DNA of 64,000 nt. Source: Macromonas nakdongensis. Lineage in GTDB: Bacteria; Pseudomonadota; Gammaproteobacteria; Burkholderiales; Burkholderiaceae_C. Shown piece by piece: positions 14,709 to 24,734 of the stretch (position 1 is its first letter; every line of letters begins with the position of its first letter). The stretch covers positions 1 to 64,000 of the forward strand of contig NZ_NWMV01000009.1 of assembly GCF_002837145.1 (NCBI RefSeq), given 5' to 3'. The translations under genes were made by a program, and so were the position numbers. Below the pieces are notes generated by a model. The model saw only the letters and a list, made by a program, of their open reading frames with translations. It was not told the origin of the DNA and did no database searches.

Positions 14709-15785
14709 TTAGAAAGCGTGGCGAACACCCACTGCGTACAGGGAGTTCTTCACGTTGTCGGTGCTGAACGGATCGGTAACCTTAGTCTGGCTGTAACCGA
14801 CGTAGGCAGAGGTACGCTTGGACAGGGTGTACACGGCCGACACACCGTAGGACTTGGCCTTGGCGAAAGTCTCGCCAGCTTCTTTCAGCTTGGCTTGGCC
14901 GTAACCTGCAGCCACGCTCAGGTTTGCAGCCACAGGGACTTCAACACCAAAGCTGTACTCGTTAGATTTCAGGTCAGTACCAACCAGAGACAGCTTGGCT
15001 TGGTTGTAGGTGGCCAGCACTTTGGCAACACCAAAGTCGTAAGAACCAGAAATCTGGTTGTTGGTCAACTTGGTGTCAACAGGCAGATCAGCCAGCACCA
15101 AACCAAACCCTTCACCGGCCAGACCTTCAGCATCGAGGCCGATCAACAGGGGGTTCTCACCAACTTTTTCTTTCTGGTGTGCGAAGGCAACAGAAATGGG
15201 ACCATTGTTGTAAGCCACGCTCAGAGCAAAAACATTGCTAGCCTTTTCGCCAGCAGCAGCCTTGTCTTCACCCAGCGAGTAGGACACAGCACCGTTGAAG
15301 CCAGCGAAAGAGGGGCTGATGTACTTGATGGTGTTGTTCGGGTTGTCGGTGTAACCGAAGAAGCCCGGGCGAGCCGTGAAGGCGCTGTCGAAGTTGTTGT
15401 TGTGGGCACCCCAGACGTCGTCGTAGGCGGTCCAGTTCTTGCCCAGTTGCACTTCACCGAAACCACCGGCCAGGCCGACGTAGGCGGTACGGCCACCCAG
15501 GGTGGTCTGCTCAGGAGCGTCCAGAGCAATGGCAGTTTCGATTTGGAAGTTGGCCTTCAGACCACCGCCCAGATCTTCCGTACCACGGAAGCCAATACGG
15601 CTGGTGTCCCAACCGCCGCTCTCCAGACCAGTGGTGGACTCTTTGAAGGCCACGCCTTCGAAAGTACCTTTGGTTGTGGACTTGCCAACCCACACGTCGG
15701 CGATACCGTAAACGGACACGCTGGACTGGGCCATGGCGGCGCCGGAAGCAGCCAGAACGGCCAGAGCGATCAGAGACTTTTTCAT
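14709..15785 (-). CDS. Gram-negative trimeric porin, paralogue 1
   Basis: Outer-membrane general porin of 358 residues in the betaproteobacterial Omp32/GspA family, giving passage to small solutes. The signal peptide MKKSLIALAVLAASGAAMA ends at AMA-QSSV; the mature start QSSVSVYGIADVWVG, the internal GFRGTEDLGGGLKA turn and the closing YAVGVRHAF with terminal Phe are family hallmarks. The ATG at 15785 follows AGGAAGG. It has visibly lower G+C and more A/T-ending codons (AAA, GCT, GTT, ACA) than its neighbours, as in very highly expressed genes. Confidence 0.95.
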   Translation of the reverse strand: MKKSLIALAVLAASGAAMAQSSVSVYGIADVWVGKSTTKGTFEGVAFKESTTGLESGGWDTSRIGFRGTEDLGGGLKANFQIETAIALDAPEQTTLGGRTAYVGLAGGFGEVQLGKNWTAYDDVWGAHNNNFDSAFTARPGFFGYTDNPNNTIKYISPSFAGFNGAVSYSLGEDKAAAGEKASNVFALSVAYNNGPISVAFAHQKEKVGENPLLIGLDAEGLAGEGFGLVLADLPVDTKLTNNQISGSYDFGVAKVLATYNQAKLSLVGTDLKSNEYSFGVEVPVAANLSVAAGYGQAKLKEAGETFAKAKSYGVSAVYTLSKRTSAYVGYSQTKVTDPFSTDNVKNSLYAVGVRHAF

Positions 15786-15950
15786 GAGAAACCTTCCTAG
15801 TGAAAAGTTGAACCCGGCTTGCCGGGCGAGGGTTTGAATGAAACCCACGGACCAGATGCTAACGGTGCCTGCGCCGAATCTCTAGGGATAACCCGCAAAA
15901 TCCGCTCACCCTGTCTTATTTCTGCAACAAAGCTCCCGGCGGCTCCAGCA

Positions 15951-15987
15951 AAAAGCCCCTGTGACCCCACCGGGCCACAAGGGCTGC
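15951..15987 (-). terminator. Intrinsic terminator of porin 2
   Basis: On the minus strand AGCCC...TGTGG / TCACAGGGGCT makes an imperfect stem followed by five T, about 60 bp past the porin 2 stop. It separates the two leftward porin genes, which are thus single transcripts. Confidence 0.65.
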
Positions 15988-16044
15988 ACTGGGTGCGCCG
16001 CCCCAGGCGGCGCACAGCCACCGACACAAGGCCGGCTGCGTCGA

Positions 16045-17097
16045 TCAGAAGGTGTGGCGGATGCCCACGCCGTACTGGGTGTCCTTGGCGGTCTTCACGC
16101 CAGCGCCGTTTTTGGTGCTGTCGTTGGCCAGGCCCACGTACACGTTGGTGCGCTTGCTCAGGGTGTACAGCGCGGTGACGCCGTAACCGGTGTTTTTGGA
16201 GGTCAGCACACCAGCAGTCTTTTGCTTGGACTGGCCATAACCCACGGACACGGCCAACGCGGAGGTCACCGGCACGTCCACGCCGATTTCGTATTCGTTG
16301 ATCTTCAGGTCCGGCAGGGCGTCGGTGGTGACCTTGCCGTTGGCAACGGTGCCCTTGAGCTTGGCCACGCCGAAGTCGTAGGTGGCGTTCAGGTTGGTGG
16401 CCGTGGACTTTTGGTTGTTGCCGGCCGGGCCCACTTTGAAAATGCTGGCATTGGCGGCGGCCACGGCGTCCTTGTGCTGGAAATGGCCCAGCGCCACGGC
16501 GAACGGACCGGTCTTGTACTTGACGCTCAACGCCAGGATGCTGTCGGCTTTGGTGGTCGGGGTTTTGTTTTCACCGAAGGAGTAGGACACGGCAGCCTCA
16601 AAACCACCGAAGTTCGGGGTGATGTATTTGATGCCGTTTTCGGCTTCGGTGCCCGCCTTGTTGGTCACGAACACGTTGTCCATGGCCGAGAAGATGGACT
16701 TGAAGCCGGACTCGGACATGTCGTGCACGTCGTCGTAGGCGTTGTTGGGCGAACCGAGTTGCACTTCACCGAAGTTGCCAGCCAGGCCCACCCAGGCTTC
16801 GCGGTCGCCCAGTTTGGAGGCTTCGGGCGCGTCGAATTTCACGCTGGTTTCGATTTGGAATTTGGCTTGCAAACCGCCACCCAGGTCTTCGGTGCCCTTG
16901 AAGCCCAGACGGCTGGACGACAGGCCGCCGCTGTTGACCACGCTGTTGCTGGTTTTCACGGGCGTGGTGTTGAGGCCGGTTTCGTTTTTCACGCTGCCCA
17001 CGAACACGTCGGCAATGCCGTACACGGTCACGGAAGACTGGGCCATGGCGGCGCCGGAAACGGCCATGGCGGCCAGGGCGATCAGTTTTGCTTTCAT
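16045..17097 (-). CDS. Gram-negative trimeric porin, paralogue 2
   Basis: A second 16-strand general porin, 350 residues, same family as the neighbour but only moderately alike in the loops. The signal peptide MKAKLIALAAMAVSGAAMA is cut before QSSVTVYGIADVFVG; GFKGTEDLGGGLQAKFQIE and the terminal YGVGIRHTF are conserved. The frame extends to 17292, but the ATG at 17097 begins a perfect signal peptide. Its ribosome site is weak (AGAAAG). Codon use is closer to the chromosome mean than in paralogue 1, so expression levels probably differ. Confidence 0.94.
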   Translation of the reverse strand: MKAKLIALAAMAVSGAAMAQSSVTVYGIADVFVGSVKNETGLNTTPVKTSNSVVNSGGLSSSRLGFKGTEDLGGGLQAKFQIETSVKFDAPEASKLGDREAWVGLAGNFGEVQLGSPNNAYDDVHDMSESGFKSIFSAMDNVFVTNKAGTEAENGIKYITPNFGGFEAAVSYSFGENKTPTTKADSILALSVKYKTGPFAVALGHFQHKDAVAAANASIFKVGPAGNNQKSTATNLNATYDFGVAKLKGTVANGKVTTDALPDLKINEYEIGVDVPVTSALAVSVGYGQSKQKTAGVLTSKNTGYGVTALYTLSKRTNVYVGLANDSTKNGAGVKTAKDTQYGVGIRHTF

Positions 17098-17410
17098 TTG
17101 CACAAGCTTTCTGTTTGAAAGGGTTTGCAGCACCTGGGGCACTGCCCCTCCCCACACCTCGCGGGGAGACCACTCCATTGCAAACAAGCCGTGTGACCGA
17201 GCCGTGACACGGTTGGCCTGGCACATCACCGGCGCCCCAAAGCGTTGCATTTGCACCACAAAAACCACCGGGGTTTTCCCGAAATGCACCACTTGGGCGC
17301 TGTGGCGAATGGTCGGGGTCTGCTGTAATCAACTTCAGCTTCTTCGCGGAAGTCAACCGAACAGCGGCAACGCCCCGACGGTTCCCCCCACAAACTGGAG
17401 ATACCTGCAC
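17098..17410. other. Divergent intergenic region between porins 2 and 3
   Basis: 313 bp without a gene. It must hold promoters for both porins. I see an inverted repeat CCGTGT / ACACGG around 17189-17212 and a T/A-poorer stretch near 17300-17345 containing TGTAATC that might be a -10 for porin 3, but no match good enough to call. The porin 3 ribosome site GGAGA is at 17397. No sRNA-like promoter plus terminator is seen here. Confidence 0.4.
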
Positions 17411-18496
17411 ATGAAAAAGACCCTGATTGCCCTGGCCACCCTGGCCGCCACCGGCGCCGTGATGGCCCAGTCTTCCGTGACCATCTACGGCGTGATCGAC
17501 CAAGCGTTCACCCGCACCTCCAACAGCAACGGCGGCAGCAGCAACACCGGCCTGACCTCCAGCGCCAACCTGACCAACCGCCTGGGCTTCCGCGGTACCG
17601 AAGACCTGGGTGGCGGCTTGAGCGCCAAGTTCCAGATCGAAACCAACCTGAACGCTGACGCTCCTGGCGCCACCACCTTGGGTGACCGCGGTGCTTGGGT
17701 GTCCCTGGCCAGCGCCACCATGGGCGAAGTCCGCCTGGGCCGCGACTACAACAACGCTTTCTGGAACCCCATCCTGTTCACCGCCTTTGGCACCAACGGC
17801 GTGGGTCAAACCATTTTCCACGCTACGCGCGCTGCGTACCACACTACTGCGGGCTTCACCGGCACCACCCACGCCACCGATCCGTACATCTGGAACAACA
17901 ACTCCATCTCCTACATCCTGCCGGGCAACCTGGGCGGCGTGTACGGCAACATCCAGCACGCATTTGACGAAGCGGCCGCCCCGAGCAGCCTGGGCCAAAG
18001 CACCAACATGCGTCTGGGCTACAAAGCCGGCGCTCTGGATGTGGCATTCGGTTACGGTCAGGTCGATGGCGTGACCGGCGCCCAAGAAGATGTGAAGTCC
18101 ATGAACATTGGCGCTTCTTACGACTTCGGCGTGGTCAAAGTGCTGGCCGTGTGGAACGAAGACAAGCTGAAAGATGCCGGCACTGGCGCTTCCGTTTCCA
18201 AGCTGAAAGGCTATGAAATCGGCGCCGTGATGCCTGTGGGCCCTGGCAACCTGCGTGCTTCCTACGGTACGGTCAAAATCGATGACCTGAATGCCGCCAC
18301 GGCCGATGCCAAAGCCAACAAGTTCGCCATCGGTTACGTGTACCCCCTGTCCAAGCGCACCAGCGTGTACACCACTTATGCCCGCGTCAGCAACAAGAAC
18401 GGCATGAGCGTCCTTTTGACCCCCAAAGGTACCGCCGGCGCCGCCACCGGCTTCACCTCCTCCGGCCTGGACATCGGTATCAGCCACACCTTCTGA
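17411..18496 (+). CDS. Gram-negative trimeric porin, paralogue 3
   Basis: Third porin, 361 residues. The signal peptide MKKTLIALATLAATGAVMA is followed by QSSVTIYGVIDQAFTRTS; GFRGTEDLGGGLSAKFQIE and terminal IGISHTF are conserved. The N-terminal strand (YGVIDQA instead of YGIADVW/YGIADVF) and a large loop near residues 120-165, including the FHATRAAYHTTAGFTG stretch, set it apart from the two leftward paralogues, so it is probably an older duplicate with a different eyelet. ATG at 17411 follows CTGGAGA. Ends just before a strong terminator. Confidence 0.95.
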   Translation: MKKTLIALATLAATGAVMAQSSVTIYGVIDQAFTRTSNSNGGSSNTGLTSSANLTNRLGFRGTEDLGGGLSAKFQIETNLNADAPGATTLGDRGAWVSLASATMGEVRLGRDYNNAFWNPILFTAFGTNGVGQTIFHATRAAYHTTAGFTGTTHATDPYIWNNNSISYILPGNLGGVYGNIQHAFDEAAAPSSLGQSTNMRLGYKAGALDVAFGYGQVDGVTGAQEDVKSMNIGASYDFGVVKVLAVWNEDKLKDAGTGASVSKLKGYEIGAVMPVGPGNLRASYGTVKIDDLNAATADAKANKFAIGYVYPLSKRTSVYTTYARVSNKNGMSVLLTPKGTAGAATGFTSSGLDIGISHTF

Positions 18497-18545
18497 TCGC
18501 AGCGAATCGAGCGCCCCAGGGCGCTCGGTCTGCCGCTCAGATGCC

Positions 18546-18573
18546 AACCCAGCGCACCCGCGCTGGGTTTTTT
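18546..18573 (+). terminator. Intrinsic terminator of porin 3
   Basis: Stem AACCCAGCGC / GCGCTGGGTT with an ACCC loop followed by six T. A second GC-rich hairpin (GAGCGCC/GGCGCTC) lies just before it at about 18508-18525 without a T run. Also lies past the OmpW stop on the other strand. Confidence 0.85.
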
Positions 18574-18583
18574 GTTTTTCGCC

Positions 18584-19180
18584 TCAGAACTTCCAGCCCA
18601 GGCCCACGCCCACCAGCAGCGGATCGACCTTGAAGGTGGTTGCGTAGTTGCCACCGACAGACACATCGGTCTTGATGAAGACCTTCTTCACGTCGATGTT
18701 GAAGTACATATCCTTGGCCACGGGAATGTCCACGCCCACCTGCAGCGCACCGCCCCAGCTGTTGCGATCGATCGTAGCGGCACCGCCCAGCAAGTTCACC
18801 GAGCTGAAACGGGTGTAGTTGATGCCAGCGCCCACGTAGGGTTTGAAGCCGGGGGCGTCGAAGTGGTATTGCAGCGTCAGCGTGGGCGGCAGGTGCTTGA
18901 GGCTGCCGATCGGCGCGCCGCCCAGCGACACGGTCTGCTTCTGCGGCACGGTCAAAATCAACTCGGCCGCCAGGTTCTTGTTGAAGAAGTAGGTGAAGTC
19001 CACTTCCGGCAACGTCTTGTTGTTGATACTCAAGCCCATACCAGCGGAATCCTTGTTGGCGGCATCTAGGTGCACCACGCGGGCGCGCACCAGCCAGTCG
19101 CCCTCTTTGAAGTCTTGCGCCATGGCGGTGCCAGAAACCAGAGCGGCGCCCACGGCCGCGGCAAGCAGGTAGTTGTTCAT
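18584..19180 (-). CDS. ompW: OmpW family outer membrane protein
   Basis: An eight-stranded outer-membrane barrel of 198 residues for small hydrophobic compounds. The signal peptide MNNYLLAAAVGAALVSGTAMA precedes QDFKEGDWLVRARVVHLD, the standard OmpW N-terminus; the middle has LPPTLTLQYHF and YVGAGINYTRF and the last residue is Phe (GVGLGWKF). The frame opens further upstream to 19222, but the ATG at 19180 starts the signal peptide. A perfect FNR-type box lies 119-132 bp upstream, in keeping with the known FNR control of ompW in enterobacteria. Confidence 0.94.
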   Translation of the reverse strand: MNNYLLAAAVGAALVSGTAMAQDFKEGDWLVRARVVHLDAANKDSAGMGLSINNKTLPEVDFTYFFNKNLAAELILTVPQKQTVSLGGAPIGSLKHLPPTLTLQYHFDAPGFKPYVGAGINYTRFSSVNLLGGAATIDRNSWGGALQVGVDIPVAKDMYFNIDVKKVFIKTDVSVGGNYATTFKVDPLLVGVGLGWKF

Positions 19181-19267
19181 GATGTTGTGTGTGTCGTGCA
19201 AGGGAACATTCCCTGCCGGCATTGGATGCCCGTGCCCGCCGCGCGGGTTTGCGCCAGGTCAAACCCA

Positions 19268-19279
19268 CGGGTTAACCCG
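19268..19279. promoter_or_regulatory. 12-bp palindrome in the ompW upstream region
   Basis: CGGGTTAACCCG is a perfect palindrome 20 bp from the FNR-type box on the ompW side. TTAACC within it falls at the place of a -10 box for ompW if the FNR site acts at about -41.5, so it could be an operator over the promoter. This is inference from spacing only. Confidence 0.3.
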
Positions 19280-19298
19280 CGGCCCACCTGAAGCGGGT

Positions 19299-19312
19299 TT
19301 GATCTGCATCAA
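19299..19312. promoter_or_regulatory. FNR/Anr-type binding site
   Basis: TTGAT-CTGC-ATCAA matches the FNR/Anr consensus TTGATnnnnATCAA at every specified base. It sits between ompW (119-132 bp from its start) and the SulP-cNMP gene (about 88 bp from box centre to its GTG), so either or both may respond to low oxygen. Confidence 0.8.
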
Positions 19313-19393
19313 ACCCCACGCGCCCACGGCAGCCCGGCTTGGACCGCAGAGATGTGACAAATTCGTGTCACATTCGCCCGCCATGATGGTCGC

Positions 19394-21547
19394 GTGAACA
19401 CGACCGACCACAGCCTCCCCTTCGACTTGTCCCGCGGCGGCAAGCCCCCGTCCACCGAATTGGCCACGCAACCGTTCGTGGGCGCCGCGGCGGCCTTGTC
19501 GGTGTCGATTCCACACGCCCTGGGCTTGGGCCTGGTGGCGTTCAGCCCCTTGGCCCAGCAGTTGCCGGCCAGCACACTGGCGCTGTGGTCGGCGGCGGTG
19601 CCCGGCGCCCTGATGACGCTCTGGGCCCGGGGTCGGGGCGTGGTTTACGCCCCCTCCACGGCGGTGGCGCTGCTGTTCGGCGGCATGATGGCGCTGGTGG
19701 TGCAAGCCGGCCAGGCCCACGGCATCGGCGCGGGGCAGGCGCTGGCCATCACCGGCCTGTTTGCCGCCCTGGGGTTCTTCATGCAGTGGCTGATGGCGCG
19801 CCTGGGCCTGGCCAAGCTGGCGCGCTTCATCCCGGTGTCGGTGACGCAGGGGTTCTCGGCCGGGGTGGGCTTGTCGCTGGTGCTGGGCCAGTTGCATGGC
19901 CTGCTGGAGGCCAGCGGCTACCGCTGGGGCGATGTGCTGCTGTGGCAAGCGGCCGTGGCCTTGGCCGTGACGGTGCTGAGCGTGGTGCTGCAGCGCCTGT
20001 GGCCCAGGTTCCCGACGCTGCTGCTGGCGGTGGCACTGGTGGCGCTGGCCAGCCACCTGGTGGTGCCCAGTGCCACGCTGGCCATGGCGGCCCCGGCCAC
20101 CGGCTTCGTGCTGCCGGTGTTTCCCGACTGGTGGGGCGCCCCCTGGTGGGCGGTGCTGGACCAATACGGCTTCCAGCTGGCCTCCCTCTCGCTGCTGATG
20201 GCGGTGGTGAACGCGCTGGAGGTGACGGTGTTTTACCAACAGCTGGAGACGGAGCATGGCCTGCGCTCGCCGCTGGAGCGGGTGCTGGGCCGGGAGGCCC
20301 TCATCGGCATGGCCTGCGCGGCGCTGGGCATGATTCCGGCCTCGTCCAGCACCTCGCGCTCGCGCACGGCCTTGTCGTACACCCGCGCCCCCACGCTGCG
20401 CGCGGGTCAGTGGCACGCCCTGGGCCTGCTGCTGGTGGCGGGCACGGGGCATTGGTGGCTGAACCAGGTGCCCATGGCGGTGCTGATGAGCGCCCTGCTG
20501 GTGGCCGGTGGGCGCATGGTGCCCCGCACCATGTGGTCGCTCCAGCCCGGGGGGCTGCGCAAGGCCGCGCACGTTGAAAGCTGGGTGGTGGCGTGGGTGT
20601 TCGTGGGCTCCAGCGGTGCCATGGCCCTGCTGGCCGGCCTGGCGGTGGCCACGGTGGAACTGCTGCGCGCTTCGGGCAGCCACGCCGTGCGGCGCATGCA
20701 CCTGGAAGGCCGGTTGCGCTCGCGGCATGTGCGGCGCGCTCAGATCGAGCGCTGGCTGGCGCCGCGGATGCGGCACGTGGCCGTGTTCGAACTGCAAGGC
20801 ATTGTGTCGTTCGGGGTGGCGGCGCTGGTGGTGGACCAGGTGCGCCAGCACCTGCAGGGCCAGCGTTGCGTGATTCTGGACGCCTCGCGGGTGCCCTCCT
20901 GGGACGAGACCGGTTGCCTGCGGCTGCAGGCATTGGCCCACGAACTGCACGCCCTGGGCGTGGCCTTTGTGCTGTGCGGGGTGCGCGGCCGGGCCGCAGC
21001 ATTCATGGCCGACCTGCACCTGCACCAAGACCTGGACCGCGCCCTGGAATGGGCCGAAGACCAATTGCTGCAGCAATGCCCCCCCGACGTGCTGCTGGCC
21101 GACCCGCCCATGTTGGTGCTGGACGAACTCGGCGCAGACATGCCGAGCGAAGCCCGGCTGGCGCTGGAAGCCCAGATCGACCTGCGCACCTACCCGCCCG
21201 GGGCCACCATCCTGCGGCAGGGGGAACGCGATCGGTCACTGCTGCTGGTGCAGAGCGGTACCGTCACCCTGTCCACCGCCGAACCCCCCAGCACGGGCAT
21301 GCGGCTGTCTGTCATCGGGGCCGGGGCGGTGTTTGGCGAAATGGCCTTTCTGAACGGCATTGCCCGCACGGCCTACGCCCACGCGGGCGCAGCAGGCACC
21401 ACCGTCGGCACCCTGGACTGGGAACGCTTCCAGGCCTGGCGGCAACAGCACCCCGAAGGCGCACACGCCTTTATCACCGCGCTGGCCAAAATGGGCATCC
21501 GCCGCCTGGGCGCGACCTCGCAGGAACTGCGGGCCGCGATGGAATGA
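19394..21547 (+). CDS. SulP-family anion transporter fused to STAS and cyclic-nucleotide-binding domains
   Basis: Inner-membrane protein of 717 residues. The first 430 or so residues hold the SulP transporter helices, including IPHALGLGLVAF and the SVTQGFSAGVGLSLVLGQ segment. A cytosolic STAS domain follows (about 455-560; VILDASRVPSWDETG), then a cNMP-binding domain (about 590-700) whose phosphate-binding cassette GEMAFLNGIARTA keeps the Gly-Glu and Arg-x-Ala of the consensus. Start is GTG at 19394 with no strong ribosome site. The fusion suggests transport of an anion such as sulfate or a dicarboxylate gated by a nucleotide. Substrate not inferable. Confidence 0.87.
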   Translation: MNTTDHSLPFDLSRGGKPPSTELATQPFVGAAAALSVSIPHALGLGLVAFSPLAQQLPASTLALWSAAVPGALMTLWARGRGVVYAPSTAVALLFGGMMALVVQAGQAHGIGAGQALAITGLFAALGFFMQWLMARLGLAKLARFIPVSVTQGFSAGVGLSLVLGQLHGLLEASGYRWGDVLLWQAAVALAVTVLSVVLQRLWPRFPTLLLAVALVALASHLVVPSATLAMAAPATGFVLPVFPDWWGAPWWAVLDQYGFQLASLSLLMAVVNALEVTVFYQQLETEHGLRSPLERVLGREALIGMACAALGMIPASSSTSRSRTALSYTRAPTLRAGQWHALGLLLVAGTGHWWLNQVPMAVLMSALLVAGGRMVPRTMWSLQPGGLRKAAHVESWVVAWVFVGSSGAMALLAGLAVATVELLRASGSHAVRRMHLEGRLRSRHVRRAQIERWLAPRMRHVAVFELQGIVSFGVAALVVDQVRQHLQGQRCVILDASRVPSWDETGCLRLQALAHELHALGVAFVLCGVRGRAAAFMADLHLHQDLDRALEWAEDQLLQQCPPDVLLADPPMLVLDELGADMPSEARLALEAQIDLRTYPPGATILRQGERDRSLLLVQSGTVTLSTAEPPSTGMRLSVIGAGAVFGEMAFLNGIARTAYAHAGAAGTTVGTLDWERFQAWRQQHPEGAHAFITALAKMGIRRLGATSQELRAAME

Positions 21548-21557
21548 GCGCGGGGTC

Positions 21558-21586
21558 TTGAAAACCCCGCCACCCGCCCTTATGAT
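21558..21586 (+). promoter_or_regulatory. groESL promoter
   Basis: TTGAAA (21558-21563), 17-nt spacer, TATGAT (21581-21586): a good sigma-70 promoter whose predicted start lies inside the CIRCE element. The -35 region reads CTTGAAAA, which also fits the sigma-32 -35 consensus, but the matching heat-shock -10 is poor. Confidence 0.7.
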
Positions 21587-21612
21587 TAGCACTCGTTGGA
21601 GTTGAGTGCTAA
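21586..21612. promoter_or_regulatory. CIRCE operator (HrcA site)
   Basis: TTAGCACTC-N9-GAGTGCTAA, a perfect 9-9-9 CIRCE element overlapping the groESL start of transcription, 68 bp before groES. It shows that this genome controls groESL by the HrcA repressor; hrcA is not in the window. Confidence 0.96.
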
Positions 21613-21679
21613 CACCTCCGTGTGTGGCGCCCTCCACGACCCGTCTAACCACGTTTCTCTTTACTGTGCAGGAGATCTC

Positions 21680-21970
21680 ATGAAACTTCGTCCCCTCGCC
21701 GATCGCGTGATCGTCAAGCGTCTGGAAACCGAAACCAAAACCGCTTCGGGCATCGTGATCCCCGACAACGCCACCGAAAAGCCCGACCAGGGCGAGGTGC
21801 TGGCCGTGGGCCCGGGCAAGACGAACGACAAGGGCGAAACCAAGGCCCTGACCGTGAAAGTGGGCGACCGCGTGCTGTTCGGCAAGTACAGCGGCCAGAC
21901 CGTGAAGGTCGATGGCGACGAGCTGCTGGTCATGAAGGAAGACGACCTGTTTGCGGTCGTCGAGAAGTAA
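21680..21970 (+). CDS. groES: Co-chaperonin GroES
   Basis: The 96-residue lid of the GroEL chaperonin, forming a heptamer. The N-terminus [16 protein letters not shown] and the mobile loop ([13 protein letters not shown], about 19-32) are standard, as is the closing [15 protein letters not shown]. The ATG at 21680 follows AGGAGA; the open frame upstream of it crosses CIRCE and is not coding. Cotranscribed with groEL 41 bp on. Confidence 0.98.
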   Translation: MKLRPLADRVIVKRLETETKTASGIVIPDNATEKPDQGEVLAVGPGKTNDKGETKALTVKVGDRVLFGKYSGQTVKVDGDELLVMKEDDLFAVVEK

Positions 21971-22008
21971 TTTGCCCCTGTTGCAACCCAAACACTGAAG
22001 GAACCTGA

Positions 22009-23655
<1,647 letters not shown>

Positions 23656-23702
23656 TGCCCCGCCGGCCAGGGTGATCCACGGTCACCCCACGCCACGCAC
23701 CA

Positions 23703-23733
23703 CCCGCCGGGAGCGATCCCGGCGGGTTTTTTT
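23703..23733 (+). terminator. Intrinsic terminator of groESL
   Basis: Stem CCCGCCGGGA / TCCCGGCGGG with a GCGA tetraloop and seven T, 48 bp past the groEL stop. Confidence 0.94.
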
Positions 23734-23767
23734 GTGCCCCATCCAATGGGGCGGGTACAGTCGTGAC

Positions 23768-24700
23768 ATGAGCGCTTCTTTCTGTTCCCCCGACGCCACC
23801 GCCCAAGCCCTGCCCTACCCGGCCCTGGCACGGGAGATCGAAGCCGTGCTGCGCGACCCGAGCGTGCAGGTACCGCCTCGGCTGGTGGAGCGGCTGGCCA
23901 GCGGCGCCAGCCTGTTCGTCATGCCCGCGCACGACGCGCGCGTGGCCATCACCAAGCTGATCACCTTCGTGCACGACAACGCCGCGCGCGGGCTGCCCAG
24001 CATCCAGGGCGACATCGTGGTGTTCGACACCCGCACCGGCCAGCGGCTGACCGTGCTCGACGGCCCCACTGTGACGGCGCGGCGCACGGCCGCGGTGTCG
24101 CTGCTGGCGGCGCAGAAGCTGGCCCCCCAGCCCGAGGGGCCTTTGCTCATCGTGGGGGCCGGCGTGCAGGGGCGGGCCCACCTGGAGGCCTTCCACGCCG
24201 GTCTGGGCACACAGGAGGTGTGGGTGGCCTCGCGCAGCCGGGCCAGCGCCGATGCGCTGGTGGCCCACGCACACGCCCTGGGCCTGCGCGCCCGCGCGGT
24301 GGACGACGCCGATGCGGCGTTGGCGCACTGCCCCCTGGTGGTGACGGCCACCAGCGCCCAGGCCGTGGCCGTGCGTGGCAGGCCGCGCGCCGACGCCTTC
24401 GTGGCCGCCGTGGGCGCCTTCACCCCACAGATGGTGGAATGGGCCCCCGAGGTGTGCCAGCACCTGGCCCGCACCGGCACCCTGGTGGTGGACACCCGCG
24501 ACGCCGACCACGAGGCCGGCGACCTGCTGCAGGCCAACCTGGACGTGACCACCCTGCCCACCCTGGCCGACGTGGCGCGACACACCCCGGTCTGGCAGGC
24601 CCAGGCCGGACGCCGCGGCCCGGTGTTTTTCAAAAGCTGTGGTTGGGCCGGTTGGGACCTGGCCGCGGCACGTTGTGCGCTGCCCGTGTCGCACGCCTGA
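23768..24700 (+). CDS. Delta1-pyrroline-2-carboxylate reductase / ornithine cyclodeaminase family
   Basis: A 310-residue NAD(P)-dependent enzyme of the OCD/mu-crystallin family. The dinucleotide motif LLIVGAGVQGRAHLEAF lies near residue 125; RVAITKLITF around 60 supplies the conserved Lys. The longer catalytic Asp-containing loop of true ornithine cyclodeaminases is not evident, and the family's bacterial members often reduce delta1-pyrroline-2-carboxylate to proline in hydroxyproline or pipecolate routes. The ATG at 23768 lies 34 bp past the groE terminator. A RidA gene follows 34 bp later, fitting imine chemistry. Confidence 0.82.
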   Translation: MSASFCSPDATAQALPYPALAREIEAVLRDPSVQVPPRLVERLASGASLFVMPAHDARVAITKLITFVHDNAARGLPSIQGDIVVFDTRTGQRLTVLDGPTVTARRTAAVSLLAAQKLAPQPEGPLLIVGAGVQGRAHLEAFHAGLGTQEVWVASRSRASADALVAHAHALGLRARAVDDADAALAHCPLVVTATSAQAVAVRGRPRADAFVAAVGAFTPQMVEWAPEVCQHLARTGTLVVDTRDADHEAGDLLQANLDVTTLPTLADVARHTPVWQAQAGRRGPVFFKSCGWAGWDLAAARCALPVSHA

Positions 24701-24734
24701 TTTCCCTTTTTTCACCCACAGGAGTAATTTCCCC

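Noticed and set aside
17098-17410. A possible sRNA between porins 2 and 3, as found near some porin genes.
   Set aside because: No promoter plus terminator pair lies in the gap; the inverted repeat CCGTGT/ACACGG has no T run.
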